Shown: piece by piece, positions 26,211 through 35,219 of the stretch
Layout: each line of letters opens with the position of its first letter
Position numbering within the stretch: position 1 is the first letter of the stretch
Source: Streptomyces sp. NRRL S-350
Lineage (GTDB): Bacteria > Actinomycetota > Actinomycetes > Streptomycetales > Streptomycetaceae
DNA length: 64,000 nt
Assembly: GCF_000719705.1 (NCBI RefSeq)
Contig: NZ_JOHO01000036.1
Coordinates: forward strand, 1 to 64,000
Reading direction: 5' to 3'
Position numbers and translations under genes: made by a program
Notes under the pieces: generated by a model
The model's input: the letters and a program-made list of their open reading frames with translations, nothing else
The model's database searches: none
What the model was told of the DNA's origin: nothing

Positions 26211-27478
26211 ACACGGGGGCGGGCACGCGGCTGCGGCGTGCGGTGGAGGCGCTGGTCGGGCGGCGGGCCCGGCTGCGCTGGGTGCACCTGGTGCTGGGCG
26301 GCGCGCTACTGATGCCCTACTGGCTGCTGTCGATCGTGATGCTCGGGGCCCTCGACCAAGACCAGGCGCCTGCCCGCCAGGCGCTGCTGCAGGTCCTCGC
26401 GCTGTTCACCTCGCTGCCGATGGCCGCCGTCACGGCACTGGTGCCGACGGTCCGGGGGCTGGAGGGCGCGGCGGCACGGGCCCTGTGCGCGGCCGCCCGG
26501 CCGGAGGAACTGGCCACCGGGCCGGCCCGCTCGTGGCCGGCCCGACGCCGCACCGCGCTCTGGTTCGTGCTGCACCTCTTCCTCGGCGGGGTGGTCGCCG
26601 GGATGACGCTGGCCGGAGCGCCGTTCTCGATCGTGCTGATCCTCGGCTTCGGCGGCGCCCAGGACCTCATCCGCTTCTGGGAGGACCGCTTCCCCGACTG
26701 GGTGTTCACCGGCCCCGCCCTCGGCCTCGCCGTCCTGCTGCTGATCGTCCTCGCCAACGCCGGCTTCGGCGCCCTGCTCGCCCGCTGGGCGCCCGCCCTG
26801 CTCGGCCCCACCCCCGAGGAGCGGCTGGCCGCCGCCGAACGCCGGGCCACCGTGCTCGACCAGCGCAACCGGCTGGCCCGCGAACTGCACGACTCGGTCG
26901 GGCACGCTCTCAGCGCGGTGGGCATCCAGGCCTCCGCCGCCGCACGGGTCCTGCGCACCGACCCGGACTTCGCCGCCGAGGCGCTGCAGGCGATCGAGGA
27001 GACCGCGCGGGCGGCCGTCTCGGAGCTGGACTCCGTGCTCGGCCTGCTGCGCGAGGAGGAGTCGGGGGCGGCCGGACCGGCCGGGCCCACCCTCGCCGGG
27101 CTGGACGACCTGCTGCGCCAGCTCGCCCGCACCGGCGTGGCGGTGGACGCCGAGCTGCCGCCGGGTTTGGCGGGACTGCCCGTCGCGGTCTCCCGCGAGG
27201 CGTACCGGATCGTGCAGGAGGGCCTGACCAATGTGCTGCGGCACGCCGGACCCGCCCCGGCCGGGCTGCGGGTCGGGCTGGCCGGGGACCGGCTGGAGAT
27301 CGAACTGACCAACCCGCTGGGCCCCGGCCGCCCGAGCCGGCCCGGCGGCGGGCGCGGGCTGCGCGGGATCGGGGAGCGTGCGGCGGCCCTGCACGGCGGC
27401 AGCACCGCCGGGCCGAGCGCGGACGGAACGACGTGGCGGCTGGCCGTCTGGCTGCCGGTGGGGGGAACTGCACGATGA
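26207..27478 (+). CDS. Sensor histidine kinase (HisKA_3)
   Basis: 423 residues. Membrane helices at about 30-50, 60-80, 120-150 and 180-205. Phosphoacceptor His228 in [20 protein letters not shown]. ATPase domain with [16 protein letters not shown] and [19 protein letters not shown]; the G1 acidic motif between them is weak, reading ELTNPLG rather than VxDDG. The missing clear D-x-G-x-G is seen in several actinobacterial NarL-type kinases. ATGA overlaps at both ends couple it to the membrane protein and the regulator. Confidence 0.92.
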   Translation: MNTGAGTRLRRAVEALVGRRARLRWVHLVLGGALLMPYWLLSIVMLGALDQDQAPARQALLQVLALFTSLPMAAVTALVPTVRGLEGAAARALCAAARPEELATGPARSWPARRRTALWFVLHLFLGGVVAGMTLAGAPFSIVLILGFGGAQDLIRFWEDRFPDWVFTGPALGLAVLLLIVLANAGFGALLARWAPALLGPTPEERLAAAERRATVLDQRNRLARELHDSVGHALSAVGIQASAAARVLRTDPDFAAEALQAIEETARAAVSELDSVLGLLREEESGAAGPAGPTLAGLDDLLRQLARTGVAVDAELPPGLAGLPVAVSREAYRIVQEGLTNVLRHAGPAPAGLRVGLAGDRLEIELTNPLGPGRPSRPGGGRGLRGIGERAAALHGGSTAGPSADGTTWRLAVWLPVGGTAR

Positions 27479-28305
27479 GCGACACGGACAGGGCGAGCGG
27501 TACGGACACGGCGAGCGGTACGGACAGGGCAAGCGGTACGGACACGATGAGCGACACCGACGCGGTGAGCGGCACGGACACGGCGAGCGACACCGCCACG
27601 GTGAGCGGCGGAGAGCCCACGGGCGGCGGGGGCGACGCCACGGCCGTCATCCGCGTGGTGATCGCGGACGACGAGCGGCTGGTCCGGATGGGCCTGCGGG
27701 TGGTGATCGATGCCGAGCCGGACCTCACCGTGGTCGGCGAGGCCGCCGACGGGGCCGAGGTCGTCCCGCTGGTGCGCGGCCTGCGGCCGGACGTGGTGCT
27801 GATGGACGTCCGGATGCCCGGCATCGACGGGATCCGGGCGACCGAGCAGCTGGTCGCCGGAATGGCCGAGCCGCCGAGGATCCTGGTGGTCACCACCTTC
27901 GAGCACGACGACCACGTCTACGACGCGCTGCGCGCGGGCGCGGCCGGGTTCCTGCTGAAACGGGCCCGGGCCGAGGAGATGGTGCAGGCGGTGCGGCTGG
28001 TCGCACGCGGGGACTCGCTGCTCTTCCCGGCGGCCGTCCGCGAGCTCGCGCTGCGCCACGGCGGGGACCGGCGGCGGGAGGACGCGGCCGACCGGGGGCC
28101 GATCGGGCGGCTGACCGAGCGGGAGGGGCAGGTGCTGCGGCTGATGGCCTCCGGGCTCAGCAACGGCGAGATCGCCCGGCGACTGGTGGTGAGCCCGGAG
28201 ACGGTGAAGACGCACGTCGGCAGTGTGCTCGCCAAGCTGGGCGCACGGGACCGCACTCAGGCCGTCATCGCGGCGTACGAGTCGGGGTTCGTCCTGCCGG
28301 GCTGA
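27475..28305 (+). CDS. NarL/LuxR response regulator with repetitive N-terminal extension
   Basis: 276 residues from ATG 27475 (ATGA overlap with the kinase). The first ~55 residues are an unusual S/T/D/G repeat ([19 protein letters not shown]...), encoded by 18-bp-type DNA repeats. The receiver starts at [13 protein letters not shown] with phosphoacceptor Asp111 ([13 protein letters not shown]). The LuxR domain is [25 protein letters not shown] ... [20 protein letters not shown]. Because no ribosome site precedes the receiver internally, the extension is probably translated. Its disorder-like composition is odd for this family. Confidence 0.92.
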   Translation: MSDTDRASGTDTASGTDRASGTDTMSDTDAVSGTDTASDTATVSGGEPTGGGGDATAVIRVVIADDERLVRMGLRVVIDAEPDLTVVGEAADGAEVVPLVRGLRPDVVLMDVRMPGIDGIRATEQLVAGMAEPPRILVVTTFEHDDHVYDALRAGAAGFLLKRARAEEMVQAVRLVARGDSLLFPAAVRELALRHGGDRRREDAADRGPIGRLTEREGQVLRLMASGLSNGEIARRLVVSPETVKTHVGSVLAKLGARDRTQAVIAAYESGFVLPG

Positions 28306-28419
28306 GAGGCCGACGGAATCGCACACGGGTTCCACCCCGCCGCTACCAGCGAGTAGAGTGCGACTCCCCCCTCAGCCGTCCGATACCTCCCGTATCGCCT
28401 GAAACGAACTGGTGGCCGC

Positions 28420-29070
28420 ATGACAGTCCGGACCCGCCCCGCGCTGTGGTGGCGCATGGGAATCGTGCTCTCGGCGGGCCTGGGCCTGTCCCTCGGGACC
28501 GCGCCGCTGGTGTACTTCACCGTGCAGAGCAACGTGATCGTGCTCGGCTACTTCATCGGCGCGGTGTACTGGATGACCAAGCGCGGCACCGTGGACGCGC
28601 CCGCGCCCCGGCTGCGCGGCGCCGCCACGCTGTACATCCTGATCACCGGGCTGGTCTCGCACATCCTCCTTCAGCACGGCGCCAGCCCGCTGCCCGGACT
28701 GGTCAGCGGGCCGGACCGGCTGGCGCACTGGTCGTCGTTCTTCCTGCACTACGTGACACCGGTGATGGTGATCGCCGACTGGCTGGTGTTCAAGCCCCGC
28801 AACGCGGCGGCCTGGAAGGACATACCGCTCTGGCTGGCCTTCCCGCTGGGCTACGCGGCGATCGTGCTCGCCCGCAACGCGCTGTTCGACGACTACCCGA
28901 CGCCCTACCCCTACTTCTTCTTCGACCCGACCACCAAGGGCTACGGGTACGTCTGGGGCCAGATCGCCCAGCTGACCGTCGAGTTCGTGGTGCTCGCCGC
29001 GGTCGTCGTCGGGCTGGACCGGCTCGGGACGCTAATCGCGGGCAAGCTGCGCCCGGCGCCGCAGGCCTGA
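28420..29070 (+). CDS. Pr6Pr family membrane protein
   Basis: 216 residues from ATG 28420. Six hydrophobic helices in the FAR-17a/AIG1-like (Pr6Pr) arrangement: YFTVQSNVIVLGYFIGAVYW, the ITGLVSHILLQHGASPLPG segment with an intramembrane His, FFLHYVTPVMVIADWLVF, LWLAFPLGYAAIVLARNALF and YPYFFFDPTTKGYGYVWGQI. Conserved Asn/Thr and His residues in helices match eukaryotic AIG1/ADTRP, which are Thr-dependent hydrolases of fatty acid esters. Enzyme activity in bacteria is inference. Confidence 0.88.
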   Translation: MTVRTRPALWWRMGIVLSAGLGLSLGTAPLVYFTVQSNVIVLGYFIGAVYWMTKRGTVDAPAPRLRGAATLYILITGLVSHILLQHGASPLPGLVSGPDRLAHWSSFFLHYVTPVMVIADWLVFKPRNAAAWKDIPLWLAFPLGYAAIVLARNALFDDYPTPYPYFFFDPTTKGYGYVWGQIAQLTVEFVVLAAVVVGLDRLGTLIAGKLRPAPQA

Positions 29071-29081
29071 GCAGCCGGGCG

Positions 29082-29115
29082 CACCCTGGCACCCGGGTAC
29101 GCGGGTGCCAGGGTG
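29082..29115. terminator. Bidirectional terminator hairpin
   Basis: CACCCTGGCACCCG pairs perfectly with CGGGTGCCAGGGTG (14 bp, 6-nt loop), between the convergent Pr6Pr and ABC-F genes. Confidence 0.92.
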
Positions 29116-29149
29116 TCAGGGCGCCCGGGCGCCCGGGTGCCTTGAGCCG

Positions 29150-30757
29150 CTACATCGGATCCACCGCCCGTAGTTCGCCGTCCAGCTCCAGCCACCTGGT
29201 CAGCCCCAGGCCGCGCAGGAACGGCAGGTCGTGGCTGACCACGATCAGCGCGCCCTGGTAGGCGGCCAGTGCCTGGGTCAACTGGCGGACGCTGGCGAGG
29301 TCCAGGTTGTTGGTCGGTTCGTCGAGCAGCAGCAGCTGGGGTGGCGGGTCGGCCAGCAGGAGGGCGGCCAGGGTGGCCCGGAACCGCTCGCCGCCGGACA
29401 GGGTGCCGGCCGGCTGCTCGGCCCGGGCGCCGCGGAACAGGAAGCGGGCGAGCCGGGCACGGATCGCGTTGTTGCCCGCGGCGGGGGCGAACAGCTTGAC
29501 GTTCTCCACCACGCTGAGCTTGTCGTCCAGCAGGTCGAGCCGCTGCGGGAGGTACCGCAACGGCACCGGGGTGGTGATCTCTCCTTCCAGCGGGGCGAGT
29601 TCGCCCGCGATGGTGCGCAGCAGGGTGGACTTGCCGGCTCCGTTGCGGCCGACCAGGGCGATCCGCTCGGCACCGCGCAGGTCGAGGTCGGCGGTGGTGC
29701 CGTAGGGCAGCCGGACCTTCTGCAGGGTGAGCACCGTGCGACCGGCCGGGACGGCGGTGCGCGGCAGGTCGATCCGGATCTCGGCGTCGTCCCGGACGGC
29801 CTCCTCGGCCGCGTCGAGCCGCGCCTTGGCCTCCTCCAGCCGCTCGGTGTGCATGCCCTGGAGCCGCCCTGCGGTCTCCTGGCCCTTGCGTTTGAGCATG
29901 CCGGCGAAGATGTGCGGGTCGTTGCGGGTGACCGACCGCTTCTTGCCGTACGCGGCGCTGCGCTCCAGCCGGGAGCGGGCCTCGACCAAGTCCCGCTTCT
30001 GGCGCTGGACGTCGGCCTCGGCGTTGCGCAGCAGCCGCTCGGCGGTCTCCTGCTGGGCGGCGAGGGTGCGCTCGTACGCGTCGAAGTTCCCGCCGTACCA
30101 GGTGACTTCGCCGTCCCGCAGGTCGGCGATCTGGTCGACGTGCCGGAGCAGTTCGCGGTCGTGGCTGACGATCAGCATCACGCCGTGCCAGCCGGCCACC
30201 GTCTCGTAGAGCCGCTCGCGGGCGGCCCGGTCGAGGTTGTTGGTGGGCTCGTCGAGCAGCAGGACGTCGGGCCGGGCCAGCAGCAGGGCGGCCAGCCGCA
30301 GCAGCACCGCCTCGCCCCCGGAGAGCTCGCCGGTGGTGCGGTCGAGGCCGAGGCGGTGCAGCCCGAGCCGGTCGAGGGTGGCACGGGCGCGCTCCTCGAC
30401 GTCCCAGTCGTCGCCGACGGCGTCGAAGTGGCGCTGGTCGGTGTCGCCGGACTCGATGGCGTGCAGGGCCTCGCGGGTGGCGCGGATGCCGAGCGCTTCG
30501 TCCACCCGCAGCGCCGTGTCGAGCGACAGGCCCTGCGGCAGGTAGCCGAGTTCGCCGTCGACCCGGACGGTGCCGCCGGTGGGGGTGAGTTCACCGGCGA
30601 TCAGCCGCAGCAGGGTGGACTTGCCCGCGCCGTTGAGCCCGATCAGGCCGGTGCGGCCGGGTCCGACGGCGAGGTGGAAGCCGTCCAGGACGGGCTTGCC
30701 GTCCGGCCACTCGAAGGCGAGGTCGGTGCAGAGGACGGCGGTGGTGGGTTGTGCCAT
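29150..30757 (-). CDS. ABC-F family ATP-binding protein, possibly antibiotic resistance type
   Basis: 535 residues from ATG 30757. Two ATPase domains with Walker A GLNGAGKST and GRNGAGKST, signatures LSGGEAVLLRLA and LSGGERFRATLA, Walker B LLLDEPTNNLD in both. They are joined by a basic helical interdomain linker (~230-320, RLLRNAEADVQRQKRDLVEARSRL) that in this family reaches the ribosomal P/E region. No membrane segments. ABC-F proteins either regulate translation or protect ribosomes from macrolides, lincosamides or pleuromutilins. The ~220-nt leader with promoter, micro-ORF and hairpin (30757-31016) favours an inducible resistance role. That is inference. Confidence 0.9.
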   Translation of the reverse strand: MAQPTTAVLCTDLAFEWPDGKPVLDGFHLAVGPGRTGLIGLNGAGKSTLLRLIAGELTPTGGTVRVDGELGYLPQGLSLDTALRVDEALGIRATREALHAIESGDTDQRHFDAVGDDWDVEERARATLDRLGLHRLGLDRTTGELSGGEAVLLRLAALLLARPDVLLLDEPTNNLDRAARERLYETVAGWHGVMLIVSHDRELLRHVDQIADLRDGEVTWYGGNFDAYERTLAAQQETAERLLRNAEADVQRQKRDLVEARSRLERSAAYGKKRSVTRNDPHIFAGMLKRKGQETAGRLQGMHTERLEEAKARLDAAEEAVRDDAEIRIDLPRTAVPAGRTVLTLQKVRLPYGTTADLDLRGAERIALVGRNGAGKSTLLRTIAGELAPLEGEITTPVPLRYLPQRLDLLDDKLSVVENVKLFAPAAGNNAIRARLARFLFRGARAEQPAGTLSGGERFRATLAALLLADPPPQLLLLDEPTNNLDLASVRQLTQALAAYQGALIVVSHDLPFLRGLGLTRWLELDGELRAVDPM

Positions 30758-30941
30758 GAAGGGACTCCCGGGGTGGTTGCCGAAGGGGTGGTGAGCAACA
30801 CGGGGAGACACCGCGGGTGCGGGACGGGGACGGTCGACGGACAGGGTGGCGGAATGACGCGCCACGGGGCCGTGACTGAGGTCGCGCACTCGCTCACCGC
30901 GCGGCGAATCGGCCTGCGCGGCGGGGCGGTGTCCCGGGACC

Positions 30942-30953
30942 TCAGTAGAGCAA
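30942..30953 (-). CDS. Candidate micro-ORF (Met-Leu-Tyr) in the ABC-F leader
   Basis: TTG-CTC-TAC-TGA, preceded at seven bases by AAGGAG (30961-30966), the strongest ribosome site in the leader. Its stop lies inside the left arm of the 30938-30946/30875-30883 inverted repeat. Short leader ORFs that stall with drug-bound ribosomes control many ABC-F and erm genes. This one is only three residues long, so coding is uncertain. Confidence 0.35.
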   Translation of the reverse strand: MLY

Positions 30954-30987
30954 CGGCCTTCTCCTTGTCTGGCTGACGACCCGGACA

Positions 30988-31016
30988 ACGCTAGGGATGT
31001 CGACGGACGCGTGCAA
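30988..31016 (-). promoter_or_regulatory. Promoter of the ABC-F gene
   Basis: On the minus strand TTGCAC (31016-31011), 17-bp spacer, TAGCGT (30993-30988). Transcription would start near 30981, giving a leader of about 220 nt. Confidence 0.72.
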
Positions 31017-31300
31017 CCGATTATTCGGCCCGGCGGATCACCTCGGGTCCGGCGAGCGAGCCGGCCCGGGCGGATCACCGCGGCCCCGCGGTCGAGCCGG
31101 CCGGGCGGACCAAGTCGAGGCCGGCAAAGGCCCCGTGCGGATCCGGTGCCGATCCGGTGACAGCACCGCCCGGGGCGGGGGTGGATGTAAGGAGCCCTTT
31201 ATCCGCATGGCAGACTCCTCATCTGCCATACCTGCGGCCCCCTGGGCCGTACCCGAGGAACGGACCGTATGGCGGTAGTCACACAGGGGGATTTGAACGC

Positions 31301-32524
31301 ATGTCACCGATATCCCGGCCGAGCCGTGCCGTCCTCGGCGCCTCCGTCGCCGCGTTGACGATGGTGGTCGCCACCGCCTGCGGCCCGGACAACAGCGACC
31401 CGTCCGGAGCCGCGACCGGCGCTCCCACCGTCGCGGCCAGCGCGAGCGCCTCCGGCAAGCCGGGCGCGGCGCCGATCAAGCTGCCGACCGTCGAAGAGCT
31501 GAAGACGTGGAAGCTCGACGACTGGGACAAGTGGGCCCAGGCGAACGTCGTCACCCCGGCGGTCAAGGGCTACTGGACCCTGCAGAAGCTGCTGAACGCC
31601 AAGCCGAAGCCGCTGCCGCAGGCGCCCGCCCAGGACCCGACGCAGGCGCCCGCGCAGCCGACCAGTGCGGCCCCGGCGCAGCCCACCGCGCAGCCCACCG
31701 GCGCCCAGCCCCCGGCCGGCCCGGACCAGCTGCCCGCCATGGTGCCGGCGAAGCCCGTGGCACACCCGTTCCCGAAGAACATGCACGTCAACGGCAAGAT
31801 CTTCTTCAAGGACGGCAACGAGGACTACGTGTGCTCCGGCACCGTCATCTCCGACCCCGAGCACCCGGGCAAGAGCAACCTGGTGTGGACGGCGAGCCAC
31901 TGCCTGCACGGCGGCAAGGGCAACAAGTACTACACCGACATCACCTTCGCCCCGGCCTTCAACAGCAACGGCGTGCTGAGCGGCGCCGGCCGCCAGCAGG
32001 CCAAGGTGGAGGACGCCGAGCCGTACGGCGAGTGGGGTGCGACCGCCGGCATGGTCTCGCCGCAGTGGACCGCCGAGGCCGACCCGGAGAAGGGCGGCCC
32101 CTGGAGCCAGTACGACTTCGGCATCATCAAGGTGGCCAACCCCGACGGCAGCGCCAAGTCGCTGGAGGAGACCGTCGGCGGCTCCGTGCCGCTGTGGTTC
32201 AACGCCCCGCGTGACCAGCTCGCCGCGGTCAGCAACTACGGCTTCCCGGAGGGCAAGCCCTTCGACGGCGCCGAGCTGGAGCACTGCGACGGCGGCAAGC
32301 CGTCCAAGAAGACCGGCGACCCGAGCCGCCCGGCGATGCTGCTGATCGGCTGCAACATGACCGGCGGCAGCAGCGGCGGCGGCTGGTACGCGACCAAGGA
32401 CGGCAAGCCCGCCCTGGTCAGCGACACCTCCATCGGCAACGGTGCGAACACCTACGAGGCCGGTCCGTACCTGGAGGACGTGGCCCAGCACATGTTCGAC
32501 TACTTCGCGAAGAAGGCCAAGTGA
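31301..32524 (+). CDS. Secreted trypsin-like (V8/glutamyl endopeptidase type) serine peptidase
   Basis: 407 residues from ATG 31301. The N-terminus (RPSRAVLGASVAALTMVVATAC) is a signal peptide, and Cys27 in ATAC-GPDNSD may be a lipobox, so it could be a lipoprotein. A Pro/Ala/Gln-rich wall-type linker (~105-145, AQPTAQPTG units) separates a short N-domain from the protease. The triad is complete: His200 (WTASHCL), Asp272 (YDFGIIKV), Ser358 (GGSSGGGW). Four Cys could form two disulfides. An extracellular endopeptidase, probably with its own promoter; it is followed by a strong terminator. Confidence 0.9.
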   Translation: MSPISRPSRAVLGASVAALTMVVATACGPDNSDPSGAATGAPTVAASASASGKPGAAPIKLPTVEELKTWKLDDWDKWAQANVVTPAVKGYWTLQKLLNAKPKPLPQAPAQDPTQAPAQPTSAAPAQPTAQPTGAQPPAGPDQLPAMVPAKPVAHPFPKNMHVNGKIFFKDGNEDYVCSGTVISDPEHPGKSNLVWTASHCLHGGKGNKYYTDITFAPAFNSNGVLSGAGRQQAKVEDAEPYGEWGATAGMVSPQWTAEADPEKGGPWSQYDFGIIKVANPDGSAKSLEETVGGSVPLWFNAPRDQLAAVSNYGFPEGKPFDGAELEHCDGGKPSKKTGDPSRPAMLLIGCNMTGGSSGGGWYATKDGKPALVSDTSIGNGANTYEAGPYLEDVAQHMFDYFAKKAK

Positions 32525-32544
32525 CCCGCTGAGCGGTGATCCCC

Positions 32545-32583
32545 GGCCCGGGGCGGCGGCTGCCACAGCCGCCGCCCCGGGCC
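32545..32583. terminator. Very strong hairpin terminator
   Basis: An 18-bp perfect stem (GGCCCGGGGCGGCGGCTG with its complement) and a 3-nt loop CCA, 20 bases after the protease stop. Confidence 0.93.
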
Positions 32584-32644
32584 GTTCGCGTCTCCCCCGC
32601 CGTCGCCCGCCGTCCCGTTTTTCCGCCCCCGGGCCTGCTCCTCC

Positions 32645-32650
32645 TACAAT
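32645..32650 (+). promoter_or_regulatory. -10 box TACAAT, leaderless start of second ABC-F gene
   Basis: TACAAT ends ten bases before ATG 32661 and no ribosome site is present, so the mRNA probably starts at or within a few bases of the ATG. Confidence 0.65.
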
Positions 32651-32660
32651 CGGGCCCATC

Positions 32661-34316
32661 ATGAGCGCGACACTCGTAGTCAAGGACCTCAGCGCCGGCC
32701 ACGGCGAACGCACCCTCTTCTCCGGGCTGGACCTGGTGGTCGCCCCCGGCGACGTGATCGGCCTGGTCGGTGTCAACGGCGCCGGCAAGTCGACCCTGCT
32801 GCGCCTGCTGGCGGGCCTCGACACCCCCGAGGGCGGCTCGCTGCGGCTGAGCCCGGCCGGTGCCAACGTCGGGCACCTGCCGCAGGAACCGGAGCGGCGC
32901 GAAGGCGAGTCCGTGCGCGACTTCCTGGCCCGCCGCACCGGCGTCGCGGCCGCGCAGGCCGCCCTGGACGAGGCCACCGAGGGCCTGGTGGAGGGCCGGG
33001 CCGGCGCCGACGACGCGTACGCCGCGAGCCTGGACCGCTGGCTCGACCTCGGCGGCGCCGATCTGGAGGAGCGCGCCGAGGAGGTCGCCGACTCGCTCGG
33101 GCTGAAGGTCTCCCTCGACCTGCCGATGACCGCGCTCTCCGGCGGCCAGGCCGCCCGGGCCGGCCTCGCCTCGCTGCTGCTCTCCCGCTACGACGTCTTC
33201 CTGCTCGACGAGCCCACCAACGACCTCGACCTGGACGGCCTGGAGCGGCTGGAGTCCTTCGTCAAGGGCCTGCGCGTCGGCACCGTGCTGATCAGCCACG
33301 ACCGCGAGTTCCTGGCCCGCACCGTGACCAAGGTGCTGGAGCTGGACCTGCACCAGCAGCAGGTCAACCTGTACGGCGGCGGCTACGAGGCGTACCTGGA
33401 GGAGCGGGCGGTGGCCCGTCGGCACGCCCGCGAGGAGTACGAGGACTACGCCGACACCAAGGCCTCGCTGGAGGCCCGTGCCCGGATGCAGCGCGGCTGG
33501 ATGGAGCACGGCGTGCGCAACGCCCGCCGCAAGTCCTCCGACAACGACAAGATCGGCCGCGCCATGCGCTCCGAGTCCACCGAGAAGCAGGCCTCCAAGG
33601 CGCGCCAGACCCAGCGGATGATCGAGCGGCTGGACGTGGTCGAGGAGCCGCGCAAGGAGTGGGAGCTGCGGATGGAGATCGCCGCCGCGCCGCGCTCCGG
33701 CTCGGTGGTCGCCACTCTGCGCGGAGCCGTCGTCCGCCGGGGCGACTTCACCCTCGGGCCGGTGGACCTGCAGATCGACTGGGCCGACCGGGTCGCCATC
33801 ACCGGCGCCAACGGCGCGGGCAAGTCCACGCTGCTGGCCGCGCTGCTCGGGCGACTCGAACTCGACGGCGGCAGCGCCGCGTTGGGCTCCGGCGTGGTGG
33901 TCGGCGAGGTGGACCAGGCGCGCGGGCACATCTTCCAGAACAAGCGCAGCCTCGGCGGCGAGCCGCTGGCGGAGGCCTTCGCCGCCGCCGTACCGGAGCT
34001 CACGCCGGAGGAGGTGCGCACCCTGCTGGCCAAGTTCGGCCTCAAGGCGGTGCACGTGAAGCGCCCGGCCGCCACCCTCTCCCCCGGCGAGCGCACCAGG
34101 GCCGCGCTGGCGCTGCTACAGGCCCGCGGGGTCAACCTGCTGGTCCTGGACGAGCCCACCAACCACCTGGACCTGCCCGCGATCGAGCAGTTGGAGTCCG
34201 CGCTCGGCTCGTACACCGGCACGCTGCTGCTGGTCACCCACGACCGGCGGATGCTGGACACCGTCGCGGTGAACCGGCGGATCGAGGTCCGGGACGGGCG
34301 GGTCGACGAGCTGTAG
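32661..34316 (+). CDS. ABC-F family ATP-binding protein (housekeeping type)
   Basis: 551 residues from ATG 32661. Duplicate ATPase domains: GVNGAGKST / LSGGQAARAGLA / VFLLDEPTNDLD and GANGAGKST / LSPGERTRAALA / LLVLDEPTNHLD. The second signature has Pro for Gly. The linker (~240-330) is long, acidic-to-basic and helical, with the conserved SSDNDKIGRAMRSESTEKQASK segment. This form is widespread and conserved in actinobacteria and is likely a ribosome-associated translation factor rather than a resistance gene. It is single and leaderless, unlike the neighbour at 29150. Confidence 0.92.
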   Translation: MSATLVVKDLSAGHGERTLFSGLDLVVAPGDVIGLVGVNGAGKSTLLRLLAGLDTPEGGSLRLSPAGANVGHLPQEPERREGESVRDFLARRTGVAAAQAALDEATEGLVEGRAGADDAYAASLDRWLDLGGADLEERAEEVADSLGLKVSLDLPMTALSGGQAARAGLASLLLSRYDVFLLDEPTNDLDLDGLERLESFVKGLRVGTVLISHDREFLARTVTKVLELDLHQQQVNLYGGGYEAYLEERAVARRHAREEYEDYADTKASLEARARMQRGWMEHGVRNARRKSSDNDKIGRAMRSESTEKQASKARQTQRMIERLDVVEEPRKEWELRMEIAAAPRSGSVVATLRGAVVRRGDFTLGPVDLQIDWADRVAITGANGAGKSTLLAALLGRLELDGGSAALGSGVVVGEVDQARGHIFQNKRSLGGEPLAEAFAAAVPELTPEEVRTLLAKFGLKAVHVKRPAATLSPGERTRAALALLQARGVNLLVLDEPTNHLDLPAIEQLESALGSYTGTLLLVTHDRRMLDTVAVNRRIEVRDGRVDEL

Positions 34317-34453
34317 CCGACCGCCGCCCGCCCCCGGTCCCCGCCACGACCCGGCCCGCACCCGGCCCGGCCCCGGCCCCGACACCTGACGGCCCCTCCG
34401 GAATTGGTCTCGACCTCTTCCCCGAGGTGCCGTCATGTGCTGTGCTGTGCGCC

Positions 34454-35137
34454 ATGGTTGACAGTGCAGACAGTGCCGTGGCGGGGTCGTCCCACCCGAC
34501 CGTCCCGCTCACCCCCATGACGGTGCCCGCCCACGAGGCCGAGGCCCGCAGCAGGTCCTTCCACGACGTGATGGCCCGGCGCCGGACCGTCCGCGACTAC
34601 TCCACCCGCCCCGTCCCGGACGGGGTGGTCGACTGGGCGGTGCGGACCGCGAGCACCGCGCCCAGCGGCGCGCACGTCCAGCCCTGGCGGTTCGTGGTGG
34701 TCACCGACCCGGAGCGCAAGCGGCGGCTGCGTGAGGCGGCGGAGGCCGAGGAGCGCGAGTTCTACGGCCACCGGGCGTCGCAGGAGTGGCTGGCCGCACT
34801 GGCGCCGATCGGCACCGACTGGCGCAAGCCCTTCCTGGAGGACGCGCCGGCCGTGATCGTCGTGTTCGAGGTGCACAAGGGGCCCGGATCGCCGCGCCCG
34901 TACTACACCAAGGAGTCGGTGGGGATCGCGGTCGGGCTGCTGCTGGCTTCGCTGCACCAGGCCGGACTGGCCACGCTGACCCACACGCCGAGCCCGATGA
35001 GGTTCCTCAACGAGGTGTGCGACCGGCCGGCCGAGGAGCGCGCGGCGTACGTGATCCCGGTCGGCTACCCGGCCGAGGGGGCGCGCGTGCCGGATCTGCG
35101 GCGCAAGGAGCTCGACGAGGTGATGGTCCGGCTCTGA
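34454..35137 (+). CDS. Nitroreductase-family FMN oxidoreductase
   Basis: 227 residues from ATG 34454 (ATG 34517, at [12 protein letters not shown], is possible; no ribosome site for either). Nitroreductase fold: [20 protein letters not shown] (phosphate contact Arg), the [22 protein letters not shown] loop, [21 protein letters not shown] and [14 protein letters not shown]. The [13 protein letters not shown] stretch resembles the BluB/iodotyrosine-deiodinase side of the family. NAD(P)H-linked reduction of a nitro, quinone or halogenated compound is likely; the substrate is unknown. Confidence 0.9.
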   Translation: MVDSADSAVAGSSHPTVPLTPMTVPAHEAEARSRSFHDVMARRRTVRDYSTRPVPDGVVDWAVRTASTAPSGAHVQPWRFVVVTDPERKRRLREAAEAEEREFYGHRASQEWLAALAPIGTDWRKPFLEDAPAVIVVFEVHKGPGSPRPYYTKESVGIAVGLLLASLHQAGLATLTHTPSPMRFLNEVCDRPAEERAAYVIPVGYPAEGARVPDLRRKELDEVMVRL

Positions 35138-35206
35138 CGCTCCGCCGCGCGACCGGGCGCGCCCGCCGTCCGAGGGGCCCGGATGGTGACAGGTCCGGGC
35201 CAAGGA

Positions 35207-35212
35207 CATAAT
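35207..35212 (+). promoter_or_regulatory. -10 box for leaderless GNAT gene
   Basis: CATAAT ends seven bases before ATG 35220. Confidence 0.5.
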
Positions 35213-35219
35213 CGCCGCC

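Larger units (their letters stand above)
30758..31300. other. Divergent intergenic region with leader of the ABC-F gene
   Basis: No full gene. The left part is the ABC-F 5' leader: a minus-strand promoter (30988-31016), a four-codon frame (30942-30953) and a long-range 9-bp inverted repeat ACTGAGGTC/GACCTCAGT (30875-30883 with 30938-30946). The right part contains near-repeats of GGCGGATCACC and an 8-bp stem-loop ATGGCAGA/TCTGCCAT (31207-31229) ahead of the protease gene. Confidence 0.65.
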
